This document shows, in pieces, positions 29,844-36,163 of a DNA stretch of 36,284 bases; positions within the stretch are counted from its first letter, which is position 1; the number at the start of each line of letters is the position of its first letter. Made by a program: the position numbers and the translations under genes. The notes below the pieces were generated by a model. It saw nothing but the letters and a program-made list of their open reading frames with translations, had not been told where the DNA came from and made no database searches. This DNA comes from a virus, in the IMG/VR virus record IMGVR_UViG_3300035665_000134, positions 1-36,284 of that record. One strand, written 5' to 3'.

Positions 29844-30312
29844 TTGGATTTATTTGCAGGTTGTCATGGTCGGCTATATAACTCGCAGTCTTAGGTGCTG
29901 TCAAGTTACCAAGGTCTTTAGGGTTTACGCCCACAGGTTCACCGTTAATAGAACGATAACCATTGCCCTTCACCAAGCTGTCCAGATTCCAGCGAGTGCC
30001 GGACGTATTGCCCCACATCACAGCGTCACCAGGGCGCTGCTCTCTTGGCGCTTCCGGTGGCGTCTTGTTGTTGCGCGTTAGGTAACCCGATTGGCTTTCG
30101 CCCTCGCGCACAGACTTGATATCCGTCATGTCAAAGTCCATTGCCAACTGACTCAAGGTCTTGTCGTTGTGTTTAGTCTTATCAGACTTTAAACCAACCG
30201 GCTGAAGATGCACAATAGACACTTCTTCATCGCAGTTCTTCATCGGACACTTAGCATCAAACGACTCAAAGTAGCCGTGTGTCTGACAATGATAATCACG
30301 CAATATCGCCAT
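29830..30312 (-). CDS. Zinc-ribbon-like protein between TerL and portal
   Basis: A 160-residue protein. The ATG at 30312 is preferred to one at 30318, because the GGGG ribosome binding site is 8 nt away. The N terminus (MAILRDYHCQTHGYFESFDAKCPMKNC) has a C-x2-H ... C-x4-C pattern like the 'RDY.C..HG.FE......CP.C' zinc-ribbon common in phage proteins of this location. A central region has DFDMTDIKSVREGESQSGYL, and the C terminus is Asn/Pro-rich. It may be a head-assembly or DNA-binding accessory; function not known. Confidence 0.7.
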   Translation of the reverse strand: MAILRDYHCQTHGYFESFDAKCPMKNCDEEVSIVHLQPVGLKSDKTKHNDKTLSQLAMDFDMTDIKSVREGESQSGYLTRNNKTPPEAPREQRPGDAVMWGNTSGTRWNLDSLVKGNGYRSINGEPVGVNPKDLGNLTAPKTASYIADHDNLQINPNADT

Positions 30313-30314
30313 AA

Positions 30315-30707
30315 TCATATCCCCTTCAATTTATCATCAAGTGAATAACCAGAATAATCAAGACGGTTCTTTATACCAATATCCAGTTTGATCTCGCCAT
30401 CTTTCAACGTTAGTCCATAGCCTCTGACCATCCGCATCTTGGGTTCTTTGCGCCATTCGATCCATTTCTTGCCGTAGCGCTCCATGACCGCCACCTCGCC
30501 ATTACGCCAGGCGTCATACCCTCTGGACACCCTGCGCTGAATCAGTTCAGTCATCGGATACTTTTCATTGATGAAGACGTTGTAGAGCGTTTTGCGGTCA
30601 ACACCGCATAGTTCAGAAAACAACTCCAGCGGAATACCGCGCCTCTCATCAGCCACAAACGCTTTGATAATTCTTAACAATTCCTTTTTAGGAATAATGT
30701 CGATCAC
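30315..30707 (-). CDS. HTH protein beside terminase; possible TerS-like
   Basis: A 130-residue protein with an N-terminal helical domain containing LELFSELCGVDRKTLYNVFINEKYPMTELIQRRVSRGYDAW, which looks like a helix-turn-helix; a basic C-terminal half (RYGKKWIEWRKEPKMRMVRGYGLTLKDGEIKLDIG) follows. It directly follows TerL (ATGA overlap at 30704-30707). A DNA-binding protein of this size adjacent to TerL could be the small terminase subunit, though TerS usually precedes TerL; no other candidate was seen. A regulator is the alternative. Confidence 0.6.
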   Translation of the reverse strand: MIDIIPKKELLRIIKAFVADERRGIPLELFSELCGVDRKTLYNVFINEKYPMTELIQRRVSRGYDAWRNGEVAVMERYGKKWIEWRKEPKMRMVRGYGLTLKDGEIKLDIGIKNRLDYSGYSLDDKLKGI

Positions 30708-32470
30708 GCATTGCCTCCATAAATACCAATTCTTTTCAAGTAATCAGATACGTTCCTGCCCACCGCCACCTGCTCCGGCGTCATGTCATCTGTCTTTCTG
30801 CTCATCTCGCGGGTGATCTTCATGTTGATCAACTTAGGCTGTACCTGCTCGGCAAATGCCGCGCAAGCCAAAGCCGCCGCCATCACACGATCATCCTTGT
30901 TCCTGCCTGTTGCTTCAATGCTTGAACCATCACGCACAATGGTCTTCATCTCATCAATCAACTCAGTTGAATAGATCGCCATCATGTTGCGCTCAAAGTA
31001 ATCTTTCATGTACGACAGCATTCGCTCTTTCGTCTGTGATGTCGTAATCCAGCCGATGCTGTTACTGATGCCGCCTAACGTATCGTTACGCCGCCAGATG
31101 TAATTACTCATGCTGCCAAGCACATTCATCAAGTCATAGCCTTGTTGACCTGTTAGTGTCGCAGCCTGTCGCTTTAAGTTTCGCAGTTCATTGATGACCG
31201 CCTGACCAGGACCATTGACCTCAAGGTTAAGTGTCGAGTTCTTGTAAGCGCCAGCAAGGTGGGCAATCACCCACGCGAACTGATAGGTGTTCATCTCCGG
31301 TGTCGCAAACTCTGCAACCTGCTCCATACCGTCAGCGTAGCAACGGAAGACTTGTATGCAAAAACGATCAGCCCAATCAGAACTGCCATAAGCAGGGTCT
31401 GCACCAATAACGTAATAAGCCGTATCAACTGGTTCCTCCCATATCTTTAGGGTTGCCAAGCGCTCAGTAGACTTCACCACTTCTGTATCCAAGAAGTTCG
31501 CGCCCATGCTGTAACGGTAGTAGTCGCAACCAATCTTCTTGGCTATCTTCATCATGTCTGTACAACGGGCGTTCGAGAAGAACGACGTACCCGTCATGAT
31601 GAATGCGTAGTCTTCTGTTGGCGGGAATTCCTGATACATCAACGCATCATCCTTGATGCCCTCATGCAGCTTCCAACGCCACCAAGCCATTTGCCGACTG
31701 TTGATCTCTACGTCGTAGAGTTTCTTAATGTCGCGTGTCCATTCTTTTTCTTCTGGTGTTAGCTTGCCATCCCAATAGACTTTGTAAATCTGTGAGGCAG
31801 CATCAACAGAATAGAACTGGTTACGCCACCAGCCACAGAAAATGGCTCTTTGTGTCTTAGCGCGTTTCGCGGTGACGTACATATCGTGGAACATATTAAA
31901 GCCACGCGCAGTGGACTCGAAGATGTACAGACGATTCGGGTTGGTTTCAGCAAGTGAGGCTAATAGGGACGCTAGTCCTTCTTCATCGCCCCAGGACGAA
32001 GTTTCAGTTCCGTGTAGAAATGTAATGGCCTTACCGCGACCAAGTGAACCTTTTGCTCTAAGCCCCGCGACTTGATAAAAGAGGCGGCTTCTATTCTTGA
32101 GTTGAAGCTGATTCCGGTTGTGGGCAAGAAGCGGGATACGCCACTCTTTAGGTAAACCTTCCATGTACATGGCAAGGGTTGACCGGAACATATCTCGGTT
32201 TTCTTCTGTGTCTGTGGTGAGTGTGCCTTGAAGTCCATTGTGTATAAAGTGCCAGTAAAGGTCTAAAGCCAAAGAGATTGTCGTGATGCCAAGCTGCCGC
32301 CCCTTTAGGATCACAAAGAAGTGGATGTCTTCAGCAAGTCCTCTGTTGATCTCATCCATCACATAGGTTTGTGTGCCTAGCAGCACATCCATCTTCTTCA
32401 AGCCTTGCTCTTTGGTTTCAATCTTTAGCTGTGAGCAAAACTTGTAAAACTGCGAGAGATTAAATTTCAT
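30704..32470 (-). CDS. Terminase large subunit
   Basis: A 588-residue DNA-packaging motor. The ATPase domain carries LKGRQLGITT (55-64), an atypical Walker A, followed by an acidic TE-SSW-DEE stretch near 155-164 in the Walker B position and YIFESTARG (182-190) as the coupling motif. The nuclease domain has the RNase-H-like acidic triad: D358 in VIGADPAYG, E417 in NLEVNGPG and D526/D527 in GRNKDDRVMAAALA. Length and order are normal for TerL. The upstream gene overlaps by 4 nt (ATGA at 32467-32470) and the HTH protein follows. The packaging mode (cos or pac) cannot be told from the sequence. Confidence 0.9.
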   Translation of the reverse strand: MKFNLSQFYKFCSQLKIETKEQGLKKMDVLLGTQTYVMDEINRGLAEDIHFFVILKGRQLGITTISLALDLYWHFIHNGLQGTLTTDTEENRDMFRSTLAMYMEGLPKEWRIPLLAHNRNQLQLKNRSRLFYQVAGLRAKGSLGRGKAITFLHGTETSSWGDEEGLASLLASLAETNPNRLYIFESTARGFNMFHDMYVTAKRAKTQRAIFCGWWRNQFYSVDAASQIYKVYWDGKLTPEEKEWTRDIKKLYDVEINSRQMAWWRWKLHEGIKDDALMYQEFPPTEDYAFIMTGTSFFSNARCTDMMKIAKKIGCDYYRYSMGANFLDTEVVKSTERLATLKIWEEPVDTAYYVIGADPAYGSSDWADRFCIQVFRCYADGMEQVAEFATPEMNTYQFAWVIAHLAGAYKNSTLNLEVNGPGQAVINELRNLKRQAATLTGQQGYDLMNVLGSMSNYIWRRNDTLGGISNSIGWITTSQTKERMLSYMKDYFERNMMAIYSTELIDEMKTIVRDGSSIEATGRNKDDRVMAAALACAAFAEQVQPKLINMKITREMSRKTDDMTPEQVAVGRNVSDYLKRIGIYGGNA

Positions 32471-33261
32471 GCCATTAGCATTTCATATTTATAGTGGTCA
32501 GCAAACAATGCAAACACAGCGTCTTCACCCAAGAAGTTTGCCATCTGCTCCTTGGTTAGCTTCCACAACACTTTGTCATTATCAAGAAGTTGCCTGAATC
32601 TTGCGTGATGACCAAACACCTTGGTCAAGTCCATACCCTCATGGGGTGGCCCCAAGTGTTCAAAAGAAAAGTATTTAGAGAGTTCATCAGGGCAGAACTG
32701 GATACCCACGTTCTCTAACGCAGGCCGCATAAAGCAGCAGACCTGGACATCCTCATTCATCAACATCGGATCAGGCATTTGGTTACGCATGATGCCGTAC
32801 TTAGAAGGCGCTTCTAGCATGGCCTTACTCCGCAGGCTAAAGCCGCCGTTCTGTACCACTCTGATATCTGACTCGCCCCACCAGGTGTACATGATCTTGT
32901 ACTGACCATAAGATGTTAGTGCAGCGTGTGTCAGCCCACCCACATAGTCATAGGTCAGCCATTCATCTCGCCAGTTATCAGGATTCAACGCCCAACCGTC
33001 GTGTTGCACAATCAAGGCATACGGCGTGTCAATGTAGTGGTGCAGCCCGTACAGCACAAACTCAGAATAAGCATGGTAGTCCAGCCCATGCGCCACCAAC
33101 TTCTGCGGAACATCTGTCGCTACCGCCACATTGGTAATTAACAACTGCTTGCTGCCAGGCAGTGCTGCCGCAGTCTTCTTTAAAGCTGGCAGGGCTATCC
33201 GGCCTCGCCCATCGCCATAAATGGCAACGACCGTAATATCAGAATACTTATCGTTTGCCAC
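32467..33261 (-). CDS. DUF5672-like, probable glycosyltransferase-fold protein
   Basis: A 264-residue protein. No ATG is near; AAGGAG sits 7 nt before the GTG at 33261, which is taken as start (GTG at 33264 and TTG at 33279 are alternatives). Diagnostic DUF5672 segments are LIVQHDGWALNPDNWRDEWLTYDYVGG and VVQNGGFSLRSKAMLEAPSKYG, followed by NEDVQVCCFMRPALENVGIQFCP. The family is found near or fused to glycosyltransferases and is predicted to have a GT-like fold. The 'QHDG' element could be the metal site. It lies unusually directly upstream of TerL. Substrate unknown. Confidence 0.75.
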   Translation of the reverse strand: MANDKYSDITVVAIYGDGRGRIALPALKKTAAALPGSKQLLITNVAVATDVPQKLVAHGLDYHAYSEFVLYGLHHYIDTPYALIVQHDGWALNPDNWRDEWLTYDYVGGLTHAALTSYGQYKIMYTWWGESDIRVVQNGGFSLRSKAMLEAPSKYGIMRNQMPDPMLMNEDVQVCCFMRPALENVGIQFCPDELSKYFSFEHLGPPHEGMDLTKVFGHHARFRQLLDNDKVLWKLTKEQMANFLGEDAVFALFADHYKYEMLMA

Positions 33262-33508
33262 CACGACGCTCCTTATCAAACTCGCTCAAGTTCCAGTTAG
33301 CAATGCGATACATTGCTTCTTTGTTCCTTGCTACCCGCAACAGTTCTCTTGCGATCTTGGGTTCGTAGACCTCATTCCAGGTCTTCACTAACTCCCGCCT
33401 TTCGGCTGGTGAATAAGCGTGTGACGCCCTTCTCATCTCATTTCTGAGAACCGTTCTGGATAGCAATAACTCCTCTCGGTACTTCTCCTCAGGCGTAGGC
33501 TGATCCAT
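33248..33508 (-). CDS. Small helical charged protein, 86 aa
   Basis: Starts MDQPTPEEKYREELLLSRTVLRNEMRRASHAYSPAERRELVKTWNEVY and ends SEFDKERRGGKR. It is highly charged and helical with no hydrophobic segment. It overlaps its upstream neighbour by 20 nt and its downstream neighbour by about 14 nt. Position just before the packaging genes could suit a small terminase-type or accessory packaging protein, but no HTH is evident. Function unknown. Confidence 0.62.
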   Translation of the reverse strand: MDQPTPEEKYREELLLSRTVLRNEMRRASHAYSPAERRELVKTWNEVYEPKIARELLRVARNKEAMYRIANWNLSEFDKERRGGKR

Positions 33509-33686
33509 TCACCACCCTTTTAATTCTCGACAACTCTGACAGGCACTCAGCCAGCAGCTTTGCCGACCTGTCCTGCTGCCGACGTAACTCCATAATCAAC
33601 TCAGCCTGATTCATCTGGTGTACAGCACCCCAGTAATCATCCTGCGCCATATCCACATAGTCCTCTCTCAGTTCCACTACCTTCAT
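33489..33686 (-). CDS. Small acidic helical protein, 65 aa
   Basis: The ATG at 33686 is chosen over 33698: it overlaps the upstream stop (ATGA) and GGAGGG lies 5 nt upstream. The product (starts MKVVELREDYVDMAQDDYWGAVHQMNQAELIMELRRQQ) is helical with a probable short coiled coil. It is the second gene of the late block. No recognised motif. Confidence 0.62.
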   Translation of the reverse strand: MKVVELREDYVDMAQDDYWGAVHQMNQAELIMELRRQQDRSAKLLAECLSELSRIKRVVNGSAYA

Positions 33687-33913
33687 GTCACCCTCCATAC
33701 CCTAATACCATCCCCTTCTTTCCTAGCTGAGAACTTGTACCCCAACTTCTTACTCGCCCGCCAGTTGGCGTTCAGCACAACCTGCATCCCTAACCCCACC
33801 ACAAAAAAGCTGTCACCCACTTCCATATCTCCATGTGGATAACGGCTTTCCAACTTAGGCGGCATCACAACCCCTCTCTCAACCATAATCTCCATACCAC
33901 CCTCACTATACAT
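33683..33913 (-). CDS. First late-block gene, conserved small phage protein (VGDSFFV...RVWRV)
   Basis: A 76-residue protein. The ATG at 33913 has GGGAGG at good spacing; an upstream GTG at 33934 would precede that site and is not used. The sequence YPHGDMEVGDSFFVVG ... NANWRASKKLGYKFSARKEGDGIRVWRV matches a frequent phage family ('YP...M.VGDSFFV.........A..G.KF..RK..GG.RVWR', DUF7303-like). These small proteins are often near regulatory regions and are suspected nucleic-acid binders. It is the first gene of the leftward transcript, about 40 nt beyond the leader terminator. Confidence 0.72.
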   Translation of the reverse strand: MYSEGGMEIMVERGVVMPPKLESRYPHGDMEVGDSFFVVGLGMQVVLNANWRASKKLGYKFSARKEGDGIRVWRVT

Positions 33914-33950
33914 ACCTAACCTCCCTATCACCACATAATCATCATAGGCG

Positions 33951-33977
33951 AAAAAAAAGCCCCTGACAACCAGGGGC
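33951..33977 (-). terminator. Intrinsic terminator before the late block
   Basis: On the minus strand GCCCCTG and CAGGGGC form a perfect 7-bp GC-rich stem with a 5-nt loop (33959-33965, 33971-33977), followed directly by eight Ts (33951-33958). There is no T-run in the plus direction. It stands upstream of every gene it could serve, so it would end leftward leader transcripts started between about 33980 and 34450. Confidence 0.85.
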
Positions 33978-34126
33978 GAACTCTCACCACGAGAGGGCTT
34001 CAGCGAAGAATCTACAGCATACCAAAAAAGTGAAAAAACTTTTGGGGGGAGCTGGTTGGGGGGCGCGCCATCCCACCCCCACCTCGACCAACGGACAATG
34101 TTGACAACCTGACAGTTACCAGACCA

Positions 34127-34154
34127 ATAACAGGCCAGATCAGACCATAATCAA
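34127..34154 (-). promoter_or_regulatory. Candidate leftward late promoter
   Basis: On the minus strand TTGATT (34149-34154, 4/6), a 16-bp spacer and TGTTAT (34127-34132, 4/6). A transcript would start near 34120 and reach the terminator after about 170 nt. This is the best match that I found on this strand in the region, but it is not strong; a phage-specific promoter could replace it. Confidence 0.3.
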
Positions 34155-34170
34155 TAGCATACGCATATTA

Positions 34171-34183
34171 AATACCTGGTATT
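34171..34183. promoter_or_regulatory. 13-bp palindrome, candidate operator
   Basis: AATACC-T-GGTATT is a perfect odd-centred palindrome in the divergent control region, about 20 bp upstream of the candidate leftward promoter. It is the size of a small repressor site. No second identical copy was noticed. Confidence 0.35.
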
Positions 34184-34332
34184 GATAGCTTTACCCTACC
34201 CCGATAGGAAAATGACAATGCGAGAGGGCGTGTTGTCATACTGTCATCTTACTCTTTCCGCAACTAACTGACCATATTACATATAAGACAATTACTTACA
34301 TACCATATATATATAGTAACTATATAATGTGC

Positions 34333-34356
34333 CTATCAGATATGCTTTCCTGATAG
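34333..34356. repeat. 7-bp inverted repeat upstream of early promoter
   Basis: CTATCAG (34333-34339) and CTGATAG (34350-34356) are exact reverse complements with a 10-nt spacer, ending 22 bp before the -35 of the rightward promoter. It may be an operator or activator site. Confidence 0.45.
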
Positions 34357-34378
34357 AAATATATCATTGCATATTAGG

Positions 34379-34407
34379 TTGAATAATCACGAATATAATC
34401 ATATAAT
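34379..34407 (+). promoter_or_regulatory. Rightward sigma70-type early promoter
   Basis: TTGAAT (34379-34384, 4/6), a 17-bp spacer and a perfect TATAAT (34402-34407). Transcription would begin near 34414 and read the membrane-protein and beta-clamp-like genes. This is the best host-type promoter in the window, so early expression probably uses the host RNA polymerase. Confidence 0.65.
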
Positions 34408-34451
34408 ACGTTTCAGCAGCACTTGATTAATTCCTTAACGGAGATTCGACA

Positions 34452-34610
34452 ATGAAACAATCAACCATTGCAATGCTTGTATTTCTAGCCTTCACTTTGT
34501 GGTCACTGGTTTTTACAGTACATGGTGAATTTCTATGCTCACTTGGTGCGCTGATTATCGCTTTCGTTAGCTGGTTAGTCGGCATCACGTTAGAACGCGA
34601 AGCTAAGTAA
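34452..34610 (+). CDS. Small two-helix membrane protein, first early gene
   Basis: A 52-residue protein starting MKQSTIAMLVFLAFTLWSLVF, with a second hydrophobic helix (CSLGALIIAFVSWLVGITL) and a short basic-acidic tail (EREAK). GGAGATTCGAC (34440-34450) precedes the ATG. It is the first gene after the early promoter. Small membrane proteins made early can alter the host membrane or exclude other phages; no family was recognised. Confidence 0.65.
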   Translation: MKQSTIAMLVFLAFTLWSLVFTVHGEFLCSLGALIIAFVSWLVGITLEREAK

Positions 34611-34644
34611 TTACCATTAGTCAACATTAGATTGGAGATTCGAC

Positions 34645-35268
34645 ATGAAATTCACACTCAAGCGCAAGGAACTCAAAGCACTTTCACGGTTTGCAAGCAA
34701 GCAAGATATCCGTTTTTACTTGATGGGCGTTTGCGTCACTCAGGATCGGCGCGGAACTATCTTAGAAGCTACTAATGGTCATATGCTTGGAAGACTGTTA
34801 GTCAACGTCGAAAGCCATGAAACGCCGAAGCGCGTCATCATCAAGTCAAGCGACATTGAAAAGCTAAAAGGAACCAAGAAAACCGCCGATGATTGGTTGC
34901 ATTTCACCGTCAACGGTCAAGAAATCCAAGTCATTGCGCCCGATTCGACAATGATGCTAACCGCTTTGGAAGGCACTTTTCCCGATTGTGATCGAGTAAC
35001 GCCGAAAGTCTTAAAAGACGAAGACGCCAAGCCTGCTAACTTTAATCCTGAATACTTGGTTGCCTTTATGCAAGCTGCGGAAGACTTGACAGGCAAAAAG
35101 CAAACGCCGAGGATTTTCCATCAAGGCAAGAATCCGGCTTTAGTGGCTTTACCTGCCGTTGATGAGTTCGTTGGCGTTTTAATGCCAATGCGTGAAGATG
35201 CTTATGGCGGCACTTTGCCGCAATGGTTCCAAGCGGAAGCGGTCAAGTCAGAAGCTGAAACGGTCTAA
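34645..35268 (+). CDS. Mini beta-clamp-like protein (DnaN-related)
   Basis: A 207-residue protein with hallmarks of the DNA polymerase III beta sliding clamp: ATNGHMLGRLLV (42-53), GTFPDCDRVTPK (110-121), a FNPEYL segment (133-138), and GVLMPMR (177-183), nearly identical to the terminal PMR element of bacterial DnaN. Bacterial clamps have about 366 residues in three repeated domains; this has room for roughly two. It also has a 24-residue tail beyond the usual end. It could form a reduced ring, compete with the host clamp or recruit the host polymerase. A perfect GGAGATTCGAC leader precedes the ATG. Homology is fairly clear; function is inferred. Confidence 0.72.
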   Translation: MKFTLKRKELKALSRFASKQDIRFYLMGVCVTQDRRGTILEATNGHMLGRLLVNVESHETPKRVIIKSSDIEKLKGTKKTADDWLHFTVNGQEIQVIAPDSTMMLTALEGTFPDCDRVTPKVLKDEDAKPANFNPEYLVAFMQAAEDLTGKKQTPRIFHQGKNPALVALPAVDEFVGVLMPMREDAYGGTLPQWFQAEAVKSEAETV

Positions 35269-35345
35269 AGCGTGACTGTATGCGTCTTTAGGGGCGCATA
35301 TGGGCGTGTTTTAACGCCACTTCCTACACTTTCAGGAGATTCGAC

Positions 35346-35663
35346 ATGAACGACAAGACCTATAACGGATGGACTAATTACGCTACTTGGCGCGTCAATC
35401 TAGAAATGTTTGATGGTACGCATCCGACAATTGATTTCGGCTGCGACATTAATTCCGATGATGCAACATATGACTTAGCCAAATGCCTCCAAGAATACGC
35501 CGAAAACATCATCACAGATTACAAGTCAGAAACGAATCTTGCTCAAGATTACGCTCTGGCTTTCCTGAGTTACGTTAATTGGCGCGAAATAGCTCACTCT
35601 TTATTGATAAACCATTTCTCAGAAGAAAACTTACCTATTCCCGAAAAAGTGTGGGAGGCATAA
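35346..35663 (+). CDS. Conserved phage protein (NGWTNYATWRVNLE, DUF7249-like)
   Basis: A 105-residue acidic protein. YNGWTNYATWRVNLEMFD at the N terminus is a widely shared phage signature, followed by helical segments and VNWREIAHSLL near the C terminus; I associate it with DUF7249. No function is established. GGAGATTCGAC (35335-35345) abuts the ATG. The stop shares its last base with the ATG of the next small membrane peptide (TAATG). Confidence 0.8.
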   Translation: MNDKTYNGWTNYATWRVNLEMFDGTHPTIDFGCDINSDDATYDLAKCLQEYAENIITDYKSETNLAQDYALAFLSYVNWREIAHSLLINHFSEENLPIPEKVWEA

Positions 35664-35746
35664 TGCAAACCTTACTCGAAATGCTAGGTGGCTTTGTAGC
35701 TTTCTTATTTCTTTGGGCATTCCTTTTCGTTTTACTATCCTTTTGA
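35663..35746 (+). CDS. Small single-pass membrane peptide, 27 aa
   Basis: A 27-residue product (starts MQTLLEMLGGFVAFLFLWAFL) that is one transmembrane helix. The ATG overlaps the upstream TAA (TAATG at 35661-35665) and GGGAGGC lies just before, so translation by coupling is likely. A terminator follows about 30 nt later. It is short enough that chance cannot be excluded; the ribosome binding site and the helix support it. Confidence 0.5.
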   Translation: MQTLLEMLGGFVAFLFLWAFLFVLLSF

Positions 35747-35775
35747 TACAGGCCTTTTAAGACGTTTTTCTATCA

Positions 35776-35808
35776 AGGGTTGCCAGGATATCGACAACCC
35801 TATTTTTT
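35776..35808 (+). terminator. Intrinsic terminator after early genes
   Basis: AGGGTTG (35776-35782) and CAACCCT (35795-35801) form a perfect 7-bp stem with a 12-nt loop, followed by six Ts (35803-35808). A second stem, CGGCTT-AC-AAGCCG at 35809-35822 followed by TTTT, may reinforce it. Confidence 0.7.
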
Positions 35809-35837
35809 CGGCTTACAAGCCGTTTTAAGGGGATTAC

Positions 35838-36050
35838 ATGAGCAAACAGCTACCAGATAAGATTTCTATTCATTGGCATTTTACTGACATTCAGGAAATT
35901 GACGATTCGCTAACGAATGACGAAGCCCGTCAAATTCTGCAATTACTTGCCAAACACCACGATTGCAATAATGGCATTAACTGGGATGTTATCAGCGCAA
36001 CAATCGATATTTTCCTAGTGGAACAAGGCCGTTATCCCGTAGTGAATTAA
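35838..36050 (+). CDS. Small acidic hypothetical protein, 70 aa
   Basis: Starts MSKQLPDKISIHWHFTDIQEIDDSLTNDEARQILQLLAKHHDCNNGINWDVISATIDIFL. It contains a helical core and an N-terminal strand with two His and a Trp. AGGGGATTAC precedes the ATG. It lies between two terminators (35776-35808 and 36074-36107), so it may be transcribed by read-through or from an unseen promoter. The 'ISIHWH..D(I/V)' start recurs in phage early proteins; function unknown. Confidence 0.65.
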   Translation: MSKQLPDKISIHWHFTDIQEIDDSLTNDEARQILQLLAKHHDCNNGINWDVISATIDIFLVEQGRYPVVN

Positions 36051-36073
36051 ACGCGTTTTAAGGCGTTTTCATG

Positions 36074-36107
36074 GGCAAGTGATATCCTCGCTTGCCTTTT
36101 CTTTTTT
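36074..36107 (+). terminator. Intrinsic terminator upstream of repeat copy B
   Basis: GGCAAG (36074-36079) and CTTGCC (36091-36096) form a 6-bp stem with an 11-nt loop, followed by TTTTCTTTTTT (36097-36107). It would stop rightward transcription before the repeated small gene at the window end. Confidence 0.65.
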
Positions 36108-36163
36108 ATCGCCGCTATGAGGCTCTAATCGCTTCCTAGAGGCATTGTCATCAGGAGGTTGTC

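Larger units (their letters stand above)
33914..34451. promoter_or_regulatory. Divergent control region between early and late blocks
   Basis: A 538-nt non-coding stretch between the leftward late block and the rightward early block. From left it holds a strong leftward intrinsic terminator (33951-33977), a second short stem (33981-33995), a segment with two G6 runs and C-rich matches (34044-34080), TTGACA at 34101, a candidate leftward promoter (34127-34154), a 13-bp palindrome (34171-34183), ATGACA/TGTCAT repeats (34212-34247), AT-rich DNA with stems (34307-34356) and a rightward promoter (34379-34407). It is the likely main regulatory switch, and it may also hold the packaging site. Confidence 0.6.

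Noticed and set aside
34101-34106. Perfect TTGACA on the plus strand as a promoter -35
   Set aside because: No acceptable -10 element at 15-19 bp downstream (CCAATA or CAATAA only).
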